Of a stretch of 64,000 nt of DNA, positions 35,587 through 45,373 are shown in pieces (the stretch's first letter is position 1; every line of letters begins with the position of its first letter). This DNA comes from Bradyrhizobium liaoningense (GTDB lineage: Bacteria; Pseudomonadota; Alphaproteobacteria; Rhizobiales; Xanthobacteraceae): assembly GCF_018130825.1 (NCBI RefSeq), contig NZ_JAFCJS010000003.1, forward strand, positions 767,001-831,000, read 5' to 3'. Under the pieces are notes generated by a model, which saw nothing but the letters and a program-made list of their open reading frames with translations, was not told the origin of the DNA and ran no database searches. The translations under genes were made by a program, and so were the position numbers.

Positions 35587-36555
35587 TCACAGCGGCGGAT
35601 CGATCGCTTCGTCGTATTCCTTCTTGAAGCGCGCGATCAGCTCGGCGGCGGGCACGATGCCCTCGACGCTGCCGATGCCCTGGCCCGAGCCCCAGATCTC
35701 CTTCCAGGCCTTCGGCTTGGCGCGCTCGCCGGAAGCGTCGGTGCCGAAATTCATCTTGGAGGGATCGGATGTCGGCAGATTCTCCGGATCCATGCCGGCG
35801 GCGAGGATCGAGGGCTTCAGATAATTGCCGTGCACGCCGGTGAAGAGGTTGGAGTAGACGATGTCGTCAGCCGTCGAGCCCGCGATCATCTCCTTGTACT
35901 TCTCGACCGCGTTGGCTTCCTTGGTCGCGATGAAGGCCGAGCCGATATAGGCGAAGTCGGCGCCCAGGATACGCGCGGCGCGGATCGCCTTGCCGTTGCC
36001 GATGGCGCCCGACAGCGCGATCGGGCCGTCGAACCACTTGCGCGTCTCGGCGACGAAGGCCAGCGGCGAGATCGTGCCGGCATGACCGCCGGCGCCGGCC
36101 GCGACCAGGATCAGGCCGTCCGCGCCCTTCTCGATCGCCTTGTGGGCGAATTTCTGGTTGATCACGTCGTGGAAGACGATGCCGCCCCAGCCGTGCACGG
36201 CCTGGTTCAGTTCCTCGCGCGCGCCGAGCGAAGAGATGATCATCGGCACCTTGTACTTGGCGCAGAGCTGCATGTCGTGATCGAGCCGGTTGTTCGACTT
36301 GTGCACGATCTGGTTGACCGCGAACGGCGCCGACGGCTTGTCGGGATGCGCGCGGTCATAGGCCGCGAGCTCTTCGGTGATCCGCGCCAGCCATTCGTCG
36401 AGCAGCTCCGGCGGCCGCGCGTTCAGCGCCGGAAAGGAGCCGACCACACCCGCCTTGCACTGCGCGATCACGAGATCGGGCACCGAGATGATGAAGAGCG
36501 GCGAGCCGATCACGGGGATCGACAGGCGTCCCTTGAACAAGGCAGGCATGGACAT
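35587..36555 (-). CDS. nitronate monooxygenase (FMN, TIM barrel), copy 2
   Basis: This 322-residue enzyme is related to copy 1 at 31776 and has the same landmarks: QIVHKSNNRL, IISSLGAREEL, GADGLILVAAGAGGHAG, and ALSGAIGNGKAIRAARILGADFAYIGSAFIAT. The C-terminal WKEIWGSGQGIGSVEGI is typical of the bacterial class I enzymes. ATG 36555 starts it. Copies 1 and 2 lie 3 kb apart with a CoA ligase and a thioesterase between. The real substrate could be a nitronate or another 2-oxo/enol compound. Confidence 0.9.
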   Translation of the reverse strand: MSMPALFKGRLSIPVIGSPLFIISVPDLVIAQCKAGVVGSFPALNARPPELLDEWLARITEELAAYDRAHPDKPSAPFAVNQIVHKSNNRLDHDMQLCAKYKVPMIISSLGAREELNQAVHGWGGIVFHDVINQKFAHKAIEKGADGLILVAAGAGGHAGTISPLAFVAETRKWFDGPIALSGAIGNGKAIRAARILGADFAYIGSAFIATKEANAVEKYKEMIAGSTADDIVYSNLFTGVHGNYLKPSILAAGMDPENLPTSDPSKMNFGTDASGERAKPKAWKEIWGSGQGIGSVEGIVPAAELIARFKKEYDEAIDPPL

Positions 36556-36693
36556 TGCGGAACGATCCTCTTCTAGCGGTCAAACGAAGGTTGGGAGCCA
36601 TACCAACAAGGCAATCTTTCCACTGTCAAGTATTGCGTTTTGACGCCGCAGCGGATGCCGTTACCGCAATTCCAAGCAGCGGAATTCCTCTTT

Positions 36694-36800
36694 CGTCATT
36701 CCGGGGCGCGCGAAAGCGCGAGCCCGGAATCCATTTCGCTATTTGCGCCGAGGCCCGATGGGATTCCGGGCTCGACGCTGCGCGGCGCCCCGGAATGACG
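36694..36800. repeat. large palindrome, family D copy 1 (GTCATTCCGGG)
   Basis: CGTCATTCCGGGGCGCG...CGAGCCCGGAATCC is mirrored by GGATTCCGGGCTCG...GCGCCCCGGAATGACG. The long arms make a strong hairpin. It sits between nitronate monooxygenase copy 2 and aspA, both on the minus strand. Another copy is at 53324 and partial copies at 2771, 35553, 59594 and the right edge. Confidence 0.88.
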
Positions 36801-36816
36801 AGGGAGAGACCGGCGT

Positions 36817-38217
<1,401 letters not shown>

Positions 38218-38253
38218 AGGCGCTCCTTGTTGCATGCGCGCGGGGCCATCACG

Positions 38254-38793
38254 TCAGTTCTGGCACAGCGCGCTGGTCACGAAAGTGTCGGTGCGGCAGT
38301 CGTCCGGCTTGCGTTGCCTGCCCGGGATGAGAACCTTGGCCGAGCATTTCTCGGCGGAGTCGGCGTTGAGGCTCTTGCCTTCCCTGTAACCCTTGCCCTG
38401 GCAGAGCTGGTCGGCGGCCTGCTTGCAGTCGGGCGCGCCGTTCGACGAGACCGGGCAGACCACGCGCCCCGACACCATGGTCGAGGGCTGGGCCAGCCGC
38501 GACAGGTCATTCATGGTTTCGCCGGGGCTTTTGATCGGCGGCAGGATCGAGGGCAGCTTGTCGAACAGCTTGCCCATTTCGTTGATCAGCCCGGGATTCT
38601 CCTCGCCCGCCGGCGGCGCCGATGGAGCCGGTGTCGACGGCGGCGGCCCGGCCTGCGGCCCCTGCTCCTGGAGGCCGAGCGAGGGCGGCCGAGATTGCGG
38701 CCATCCCGCCCCGCCGGCACCAAGCAGGATCAACACCATTGTTGCCATCAGCGTCCCGAACCGCACGGCCGGATTGCCGGATCGAACCATCAT
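38254..38793 (-). CDS. secreted Cys-containing protein, unknown function
   Basis: This 179-residue protein starts at ATG 38793 (or 38790) with a signal (FGTLMATMVLILLGAGGAGWPQ), a Pro/Ser/Gly-rich spacer, and then a Cys-rich C-terminal region with six cysteines (VVCPVSS, APDCKQAADQLCQGKGY, EKCSAK, DDCRTDTFVTSALCQN). It is probably periplasmic with three disulfides, a possible DsbA client. It follows the YqaA-like gene by 38 bases. Confidence 0.78.
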   Translation of the reverse strand: MMVRSGNPAVRFGTLMATMVLILLGAGGAGWPQSRPPSLGLQEQGPQAGPPPSTPAPSAPPAGEENPGLINEMGKLFDKLPSILPPIKSPGETMNDLSRLAQPSTMVSGRVVCPVSSNGAPDCKQAADQLCQGKGYREGKSLNADSAEKCSAKVLIPGRQRKPDDCRTDTFVTSALCQN

Positions 38794-38831
38794 GACGGCA
38801 ACCGTAGCCGAAGCCGGCACGGCGGCAAAGG

Positions 38832-39413
38832 TTAGATCAGCTTGACCGCCACCACGAAGCCGAGCACCAGCACGACGGCGCCGATCGTCACCCACAATCC
38901 GAGATGCTCCTCGAGCTTGTGCCGGATCCAGTCGCCGTAGCGGTTGAGCAGGATCGCCACGATGAAGAAGCGTCCGCCGCGCGCGACGATCGAGCACAGG
39001 GTGAAGAGAATGAGATTATAGCCGGCAAAGCCCGAGGTGATGGTGACGAGCTTGTAGGGGATCGGCGTCAGCCCCTTGAGCAGGATGATCACCGCGCCCC
39101 ATTCCGCATAGGAGGCGCGGAAGGCATCGACCTTGTCGCCGAGGCCGTAGACCTGGATCAGCCAGTGGCCGACGGAGTCGAACAGCAGCGCCCCGATGGC
39201 GTAGCCAAGGAGGCCGCCGAGCACCGATGTGATCGTACAGACCATGGCATAGAGCCAGGCGCGCTGCGGGCGCGCCAGCGACATCGGGATCAGCATCACA
39301 TCCGGCGGGACCGGAAAGAAGGAGCTTTCTGCAAAACTCACGGCTCCCATGATCCAGAGCGCGTAGGGCTTGTGGGCGGCGTCGATGCACCAGTCGTAGA
39401 TACGTTTCAGCAT
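38832..39413 (-). CDS. YqaA/DedA-family membrane protein
   Basis: This 193-residue inner-membrane protein of the SNARE-associated/DedA superfamily starts at ATG 39413 (MLKRIYDW). Family features are ESSFFPVPPDVMLIPMS near the N-terminus and the LKGLTPIPYKLVTITSGFAG loop, with four to five membrane segments. DedA-like proteins are thought to move or scramble lipids and support membrane homeostasis; this branch is uncharacterised. Confidence 0.85.
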   Translation of the reverse strand: MLKRIYDWCIDAAHKPYALWIMGAVSFAESSFFPVPPDVMLIPMSLARPQRAWLYAMVCTITSVLGGLLGYAIGALLFDSVGHWLIQVYGLGDKVDAFRASYAEWGAVIILLKGLTPIPYKLVTITSGFAGYNLILFTLCSIVARGGRFFIVAILLNRYGDWIRHKLEEHLGLWVTIGAVVLVLGFVVAVKLI

Positions 39414-39470
39414 GGCGCCGCGATGAAGCACCATGGGACGGATTTGTCCATCGCGAGTTTTGTGAAGCTT

Positions 39471-39875
39471 TTAATGGCGCTTGCGCGCGCTGCGGCCTTC
39501 GAGCGCGGCAATTGGCCGCCGTGCAGAGATGCGCGGTGACGCAACTTTGGGCAGCTTCATTGTCGATTTCGGCAATTTCTCGGCGATGCCGAGCATGTCT
39601 TCCCGCCGCGTCATCTCGCGCCAGACATCCTCGGGGCGCACGCCGGCCGAGGCCCACAGCACGGTCAGATTGTAGAGCAGGTCGGCGCTTTCCCGGATCA
39701 CGGCGTCGGTGTCGCCATTGACGGCATCGATGACGACTTCGATGGCCTCCTCGGCCAGTTTCTTCGCCATTTTGGAGGGGCCGCGCTGAAACAACCGGGC
39801 CGTACGCGATGTTGCCGGATCGAGATCCTTGGCCGCGAGCACAGCCAGATATAGCCGCTCAAGCGAATCACTCAT
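39471..39875 (-). CDS. hisE: phosphoribosyl-ATP pyrophosphatase-like protein (HisE family)
   Basis: This 134-residue protein has the all-alpha MazG/HisE pyrophosphohydrolase core with metal-binding residues in KLAEEAIEVVIDA and ESADLLYNLTVLW. HisE hydrolyses phosphoribosyl-ATP in histidine synthesis. It is longer than usual by a basic C-terminal tail (SPRISARRPIAALEGRSARKRH) and stands away from other his genes, so it may be a paralogue with another nucleotide substrate. Start ATG 39875; a TTG at 39884 is possible. Confidence 0.8.
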   Translation of the reverse strand: MSDSLERLYLAVLAAKDLDPATSRTARLFQRGPSKMAKKLAEEAIEVVIDAVNGDTDAVIRESADLLYNLTVLWASAGVRPEDVWREMTRREDMLGIAEKLPKSTMKLPKVASPRISARRPIAALEGRSARKRH

Positions 39876-39938
39876 GGTACTCAAAACTACTCTAAACCAA
39901 TGGCGAGCGCGTTAACGCCCGACAATAAAAGCAAAAAA

Positions 39939-39970
39939 CAGGCCGGCGCGACAAGCGCGACGGCCTGTTT
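39939..39970. terminator. hairpin with A- and T-runs (bidirectional)
   Basis: AAAACAGGCCG and CGGCCTGTTTT pair around inner GCGCG/CGCGA sequences, flanked by AAAAAA on the left and TTTT on the right. It lies just downstream of the 40006 gene on the minus strand and would end its transcript before hisE. Confidence 0.8.
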
Positions 39971-40005
39971 TGGTCAACCTTTGGTAGCCAACGGGGCCGG
40001 CAAGC

Positions 40006-40374
40006 CTAGTAGCAATTCGTGAAGTAGCCCTGGCCGCAGAGCTCCGAGGGCGCGGTGCCGCCGTAGCGCTGATACTGGTAGTTCGGGCCCGGGCCGTAAT
40101 AGGGGCCGTAGGCCGGGGCACTGTAATAGACGGGACCGCCGTAATAGCCGTAGCCCGGACCGTAGTCATAGGCGTACGCATCGCGGGTCGCGGCGATGGC
40201 GAGACCGGTGCCAATGGCTGCGAAAGCCGCGGCGGCCGCAGCACCGCCACCACCGCCATGCCAGTGGCGGCCGCCTGCGTAAGAGGCCGTCGGAGCGACC
40301 GCGGTCAGCGCCAGCACCGCAGCTGTCGCGAGGACGGCTTTGCGGCCGGTAAGGCTCGAAAATCTGTCAAACAT
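40006..40374 (-). CDS. secreted Gly/Tyr-rich protein, unknown function
   Basis: This 122-residue protein begins at ATG 40374 (MFDRFSSL) with an AGGAGGG site and a signal (ATAAVLALTAVAPTASYAGG). The mature part has GGGGGAAAAAAFAAIGTGLAI, a possible second hydrophobic stretch, and then Tyr/Gly/Pro repeats (YDYGPGYGYYGGPVYYSAPAYGPYYGPGP). It ends with two cysteines (LCGQGYFTNCY). BA14K-like or surface proteins of rhizobia look like this, but I cannot assign a family. Confidence 0.75.
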   Translation of the reverse strand: MFDRFSSLTGRKAVLATAAVLALTAVAPTASYAGGRHWHGGGGGAAAAAAFAAIGTGLAIAATRDAYAYDYGPGYGYYGGPVYYSAPAYGPYYGPGPNYQYQRYGGTAPSELCGQGYFTNCY

Positions 40375-40600
40375 GTGCTGGACCCTCCTTGGGACCTTGA
40401 ATGGTGCCTTGAGACTGGCTCATGTCTCTCAAACACCCGCATCCCATGTTGGGTTCCCCAGCCCCAACACAAGCTGAACGGGGTTGCGTGATCGTGACGC
40501 AACCGCCGCTCATCCGCCGTTCATGTTGGCGCGCGCACGGTCGTCGCCGGCCGGCGCTGCGAGCGTCACAAACCACAACAATGCGGGACCGGCGCAATTG

Positions 40601-41650
40601 ATGTCAGGATTCAAGACGATCGTCCTTCGCGGCCTGCTGGCCCTTGCTATCTCGCTCGCCGCGTTGACGGCACGCGATGCCACGGCGGCCGAGAGTGCCG
40701 CTCCCTCCACAGCGATCCACTTCACCTTCGACCGTCCCGTCGATGCCAGCATGGCGCCATTCTTCCTCGCCGCGAAAGACGGCAAGTTCGGCGCCGAGCA
40801 TCTCAACGTGTCCTTCAACACCGCATCCGGATCGCCGGAAGCGCTCACGCGCGTCGCCAAGGGCGACAGCGAGCTCGCGCTGGTCGACATCAACGAGCTG
40901 ATCCGCTTTCGCGACAAGGAGGATGCGGCGCCGATCAAGGCGGTGTTCGTTCTGTTCAACCGCGCACCCTACGCGATCGTCGCGCGCAGGAGCCGCGGCA
41001 TCCACCTCCTGCCCGACCTCGACGGCAAGACCGTCGGCGTCGCCGACGGCGACCTGTCGATGCGGCTGTGGCCGGCGCTGGCGCAGCAGAACAACATCAA
41101 CGCTTCGCGCGTGAAATTCCACAAGATCAGCGCCGCGGTGCGCGAGCCGATCCTGTCCGCGGGACAGGTCGATGCCGTCGCCGGCTTCAGCCATCTGTCG
41201 GCGGTGAACCTGCGCGACCGCGGCGTACCCGGCGGCGATCTCGTCGTGCTGCGTTATGCCGACTATGGCTGCGAAGCCTATGGTTTTGCCGTGGTGGCCA
41301 ATCCCGCCTTCGCCGCGGCGAAACCCGACGCCGTGAAGGGTTTCGTCCGCGCGCTGATCGGCGGCATCAACGCAATGGTCAAGGAGCCGGCGCGCGCGGC
41401 GGACGAGGCAGCAAGCCGCATCGACGATGGCGACCACGAGCTCGAGCTGGAGCGCCTGCGCACCGTGCTCGTCGACAACATCCTGACCGAAGAGGTCAGG
41501 CGCAACGGCCTCGGCGGCATCGATCCGGCGCGGCTGGAGCGCTCGATCGACCAGATCGCCAAGGATTTCAAATTCCGCAAACGGCCGACGGCAGGCGATA
41601 TCTTCGATGACCGGTTCCTGCCGCCCGTCGAGAGCCGCCTCATCAATTGA
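40601..41650 (+). CDS. ABC transporter solute-binding protein (NMT1/TauA-type), orphan
   Basis: This 349-residue periplasmic binding protein starts at ATG 40601 with a signal (LRGLLALAISLAALTARDATA). The mature core (IHFTFDRPVDASMAPFFLAAKDGKFGAEHLNV then VAKGDSELALVDINELI) matches the SsuA/TauA/NMT1-type fold for sulfonates, nitrate-type anions or thiamine precursors. No permease or ATPase gene for it lies in the window; the downstream ABC gene is an exporter. The substrate is unknown. Confidence 0.85.
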   Translation: MSGFKTIVLRGLLALAISLAALTARDATAAESAAPSTAIHFTFDRPVDASMAPFFLAAKDGKFGAEHLNVSFNTASGSPEALTRVAKGDSELALVDINELIRFRDKEDAAPIKAVFVLFNRAPYAIVARRSRGIHLLPDLDGKTVGVADGDLSMRLWPALAQQNNINASRVKFHKISAAVREPILSAGQVDAVAGFSHLSAVNLRDRGVPGGDLVVLRYADYGCEAYGFAVVANPAFAAAKPDAVKGFVRALIGGINAMVKEPARAADEAASRIDDGDHELELERLRTVLVDNILTEEVRRNGLGGIDPARLERSIDQIAKDFKFRKRPTAGDIFDDRFLPPVESRLIN

Positions 41651-41735
41651 GCAAAACCGAAAGCTTCCGCTGTATCTCGCGGGTGATCCCGGCTTAGAAT
41701 ACGGGCTCCATCAGCTGCCCGAGTTGCCAGTCCGC

Positions 41736-43532
41736 ATGTCCATGCTCCGCCTCTACTCCCGCGTTCTCGAGCTGCTCGGCAAGGAGGCGCGGCTCGGCTG
41801 GCTGCTGGCGGTCGCCAATCTCCTGCTCGCCGCCTCGCAATTCGCCGAGCCCGTGCTGTTCGGCCGGATCGTCGACGTGCTCTCGGGCAAGACCGTGGCC
41901 GGGTCGAGCTCGGCCTGGCCGTTCCTCGCCGCGTGGGTGGCATTCGGGCTCTTCACCATCGCATGCAGCGCGCTCGTGGCCTTGCAGGCCGACCGGCTCT
42001 CGCACCGCCAGCGCCAGGCGGTGCTGACCGACTATTTCGAGCACATCCTGCAGCTGCCGCTGACCTTCCACTCCGGCACCCATTCGGGCCGGCTGATGAA
42101 GGTGATGCTCAACGGAACGGACGCGCTGTGGCGGCTGTGGCTCGGCTTCTTCCGCGAGCACTTCGCCGCGATCCTCTCGGTCGTGGTGCTGCTGCCGCTG
42201 TCGCTGTACCTGAACTGGCGGCTCGCGATCCTGCTGTTCGTGCTCTGCGTCGTCTTCACCGCGCTGACGACCTTCGTGGTGCGCAAGACCTTCGGCATGC
42301 AGATGGAGGTCGAGGAGCACTACAGCGAGCTCTCCGCGCGCGCCTCCGACGCGCTCGGCAACGTCGCGCTGGTGCAGAGCTTCGTCCGCGTCGAATCCGA
42401 GGTGAAGGGGCTGCGCTCCGTCGCCGACGATCTGCTGGCCGCGCAGATGCCGGTGCTGTCCTGGTGGGCGCTCGTCACCGTCATCACGCGGGCCTCGACC
42501 ACCATCACGGTGCTCGCGATCTTCACCCTCGGTATCGCGCTGCACGACCAGGGGCTGACCTCGGTCGGCGAAATCGTGATGTTCGTGAGCTTTGCGACGA
42601 TGCTGATCCAGAAGCTCGAGCAGGTCGTGAGCTTCATCAACAACGTCTTCATGGAAGCCCCGCGCCTGCGCGAGTTCTTCAACGTGCTCGATGCCGTGCC
42701 CGCGGTGCACGACCGACCCGACGCGATCGATGCCGGCAGGCTCTCCGGCCTCGTCGAGTTCCACGACGTCACCTTCTCCTATGACGGCAAGCGCCCGGCG
42801 ATCGACGACCTCACCTTCACCGCGCTGCCCGGCGAGACCATCGCGCTGGTCGGTCCGACCGGCGCCGGCAAATCCACCGCGATCGCGCTGCTGCATCGCG
42901 CCTTCGATCCGCAATCCGGCTTCATCAAGATCGACGGCATGGACGTCCGCGGCGTGACGCTGACCTCGCTGCGGCGGAACATCGGCGTCGTGTTCCAGGA
43001 GGCGCTGCTGTTCAACCGCTCGATCGAGGAAAACTTGCGCGTCGGCAAGCCGGATGCGACCGAAGCCGAGATGCGCAAGGCTGCCGAGCGCGCGCAGGCG
43101 CTCGACTTCATCGAGCGCAGCGGCGGTTTCGAGACCAATGCCGGCGAGCGCGGCCGCATGCTCTCCGGCGGCGAGCGGCAGCGGCTCTCGATCGCCCGCG
43201 CCCTGCTGAAGGACCCGCCGATCCTGATCCTGGATGAGGCGACCTCCGCCCTCGACGCCGTCACCGAGGTCAAGGTGAACGCCGCTCTCGACGAAGTGAT
43301 GAAGGGCCGCACCACCTTCGTGATTGCCCATCGCCTCTCCACCATTCGCAACGCCACGCGGATCCTGGTGTTCGAGAATGGACGCGTGATCGAAACCGGA
43401 ACTTTCGATGAACTCGTGGCCAAAGGCGGCCATTTTGCCGAGATGGCCAAGGCCCAGTTCATGGTCCAGGAGAACGCACGGGCCAGCGTGACGGCCGCCG
43501 AGGCTGCCGCGACAGCTGCCAAATCCCCCTAG
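41736..43532 (+). CDS. ndvA: cyclic beta-glucan ABC exporter (NdvA/ChvA type)
   Basis: This is a half-size ABC exporter of 598 residues: six membrane helices (about 1-310) and an ATPase domain with Walker A GPTGAGKST, signature LSGGERQRLS and Walker B ILILDEATSALD. Its closest match from memory is NdvA of Sinorhizobium (SMLRLYSRVLELLG, AEPVLFGRIVDVLSGK, NRSIEENLRVG, FVIAHRLSTIRNATRI), which exports cyclic beta-1,2-glucan for osmoadaptation and nodule invasion. In Bradyrhizobium the exported glucan would be the beta-1,3/1,6 type. The glucan synthase gene is not in the window. Start could be 41736 or 41742. Confidence 0.85.
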   Translation: MSMLRLYSRVLELLGKEARLGWLLAVANLLLAASQFAEPVLFGRIVDVLSGKTVAGSSSAWPFLAAWVAFGLFTIACSALVALQADRLSHRQRQAVLTDYFEHILQLPLTFHSGTHSGRLMKVMLNGTDALWRLWLGFFREHFAAILSVVVLLPLSLYLNWRLAILLFVLCVVFTALTTFVVRKTFGMQMEVEEHYSELSARASDALGNVALVQSFVRVESEVKGLRSVADDLLAAQMPVLSWWALVTVITRASTTITVLAIFTLGIALHDQGLTSVGEIVMFVSFATMLIQKLEQVVSFINNVFMEAPRLREFFNVLDAVPAVHDRPDAIDAGRLSGLVEFHDVTFSYDGKRPAIDDLTFTALPGETIALVGPTGAGKSTAIALLHRAFDPQSGFIKIDGMDVRGVTLTSLRRNIGVVFQEALLFNRSIEENLRVGKPDATEAEMRKAAERAQALDFIERSGGFETNAGERGRMLSGGERQRLSIARALLKDPPILILDEATSALDAVTEVKVNAALDEVMKGRTTFVIAHRLSTIRNATRILVFENGRVIETGTFDELVAKGGHFAEMAKAQFMVQENARASVTAAEAAATAAKSP

Positions 43533-43722
43533 CAAGTCCCGAGAGGACCGTCGAAATTCGGCCTACTTCGTTGCGGAATACCCGCGGGAGGCCCCTATTC
43601 TCGACGCACGAGCCGGTATAGGTTTGCGACGCCGCAAGCGGCGGCGCCGGATTTCAGAACCCGAAACTCAGATCACGAGGACCGCCCGTATCAGGCGGAT
43701 CTCCAAGGACCGGAATCGGATA

Positions 43723-45180
43723 GTGCACGCTTTTCGCCCGCTGCTTCGCAAATCCCTGTTCAACCTGTTCGCTGCGGCCTTCGCATGCGCCGCGCTGCTC
43801 GCGCCGCGCACGGCAAGTGCCGAGGCGCTGCTGCTGATCGAAGCGGACAGCGGCAAGGTGCTGCAGGCTGATAACGCGACCATTCCCTGGTATCCGGCCT
43901 CCGTCACCAAGATTATGACAGCCTATGTGACGCTGAAGGCGGTGAAGGACGGCAGGCTCACGCTCGACACGCTGCTCACGGTGTCGCTGACGGCCGCCTC
44001 GCAATCGCCGTCGAAGATGGGGTTCCGTCCGGGAACGCAGCTCACCGTCGACAACGCGCTGAAGATGATGATGGTGAAGTCGGCCAACGACATGGCCGTC
44101 GTGCTCGCCGAAGGCGTCGGCGGTTCGATCGACGGCTTCTCGGCGATGATGAACGACACCGCGCAGAAGCTCGGCATGACGCAGACGAGCTACGTCAATC
44201 CGAACGGCCTGCCCGCTGACGGCCAGATCACCTCGGCCCGCGACCTCGGCATCCTCGCGCGCTCGTTCCTGCGCGATCTGCCCGAATACGAATACTTCGT
44301 GCACATCCCGGCGATCCGCTTCGGCAAGCGCGTTACCGGCAATTTCAACAAGCTGATCGGCCGCTATCCCGGCGCCGACGGTTTCAAGACCGGCTTCATC
44401 TGCGCCTCCGGCTATAATCTCGTGGCCTCGGCAACGCGCAACGGCCGCCGCCTGATCGCGGTGGTGCTGGGTGCGAACTCCGGCACCGCGCGCGCGGTGA
44501 AGGCCGCGCAGCTGCTCGAGCGCGGCTTCAGCCAGGACGGTCTCACCTGGCTCCGCCCCTCGCTCGGCACCGTCGACAAGCTGATGCCGGTCGACGCCTC
44601 GCCGCCGAACCTGCGCGACGAGATGTGCGGCGGTCATCGCAAGCGGCCGGCGAGCGACGACGATGACGCGTTGATCGCAGCCAATGGCGGTACATCGGGA
44701 TCGGCGTCCGCGACCGGCGGCGAAGCCCAGGTGACCTTCTTCACCGCCGGCCTCCAGCCGCCTTTGATGAAGGCCTCCGAGCTGATGGCCTCGGCGCCGG
44801 CGGCGACCGAGCCCGTGCTGGTCTATACCGGGCCGACCCGTACCGGCACCGCCCTGATCGCGGCGGTCGCGGCCGATGCCGATCAGCAGGCGACGCCAAA
44901 GCCGCGTGGCAAGAAGTCGCGCGTCGCCAAGAAGCCTGACGCAGCCGACAAGCCCGCCGATAAGCCGAAGGATGCCAAGACGGCAGCGGCAAAGCCGGCT
45001 GACGCCAAGAAAGACGCCAAGAGCGACGGCAAGACCGCAGCCAAGTCGGCTGGGGCCAAGCATGCCGCAGCCAAGTCCGATGCGGCGGCAAAGCCCGCGG
45101 CAAGCGGCGACCAGACCGCAAAGCCCGCCAAGCCCAAGGCCGCGACCAAGCCTCCCGCCAAGCCGGCCAATAACAGTTAA
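43723..45180 (+). CDS. D-alanyl-D-alanine carboxypeptidase with Lys/Ala-rich tail
   Basis: This is a periplasmic low-molecular-weight penicillin-binding protein that trims the terminal D-Ala of peptidoglycan stem peptides. Motifs are SVTK (nucleophile Ser in PASVTKIMTAY), SAND and KTGF (in GADGFKTGFICASGYNL), with a signal ending near TASA. GTG 43723 is the likely start (485 residues). The catalytic domain ends near residue 290. The remaining ~190 residues include a repetitive basic tail of KPA/KDAK/AAAKSD-type units to the end, unlike standard DacA. The tail may bind peptidoglycan or polyanions. Confidence 0.9.
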   Translation: MHAFRPLLRKSLFNLFAAAFACAALLAPRTASAEALLLIEADSGKVLQADNATIPWYPASVTKIMTAYVTLKAVKDGRLTLDTLLTVSLTAASQSPSKMGFRPGTQLTVDNALKMMMVKSANDMAVVLAEGVGGSIDGFSAMMNDTAQKLGMTQTSYVNPNGLPADGQITSARDLGILARSFLRDLPEYEYFVHIPAIRFGKRVTGNFNKLIGRYPGADGFKTGFICASGYNLVASATRNGRRLIAVVLGANSGTARAVKAAQLLERGFSQDGLTWLRPSLGTVDKLMPVDASPPNLRDEMCGGHRKRPASDDDDALIAANGGTSGSASATGGEAQVTFFTAGLQPPLMKASELMASAPAATEPVLVYTGPTRTGTALIAAVAADADQQATPKPRGKKSRVAKKPDAADKPADKPKDAKTAAAKPADAKKDAKSDGKTAAKSAGAKHAAAKSDAAAKPAASGDQTAKPAKPKAATKPPAKPANNS

Positions 45181-45373
45181 CACCCCTCGGAAATGATCCG
45201 CCGCCCGCGCTTCGCACCTGCGGCAAGCGCGGTTTGCGACGATTCCAGTAGCCACTCTCCGACCTTTGCCCTAAGCCTCGACGGCTTGCCACCCGTTCCG
45301 GCAGGCTCGATACTGGCGGCAATGAGGCAAGCCCGAGACACAACGGGCTCCGGTAAATTGAGGGGAGTTTTCC

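Noticed and set aside
41694..43535. A 613-residue minus-strand open frame opposite ndvA
   Set aside because: Same reason: antisense shadow of a clear ABC exporter, no family motif.
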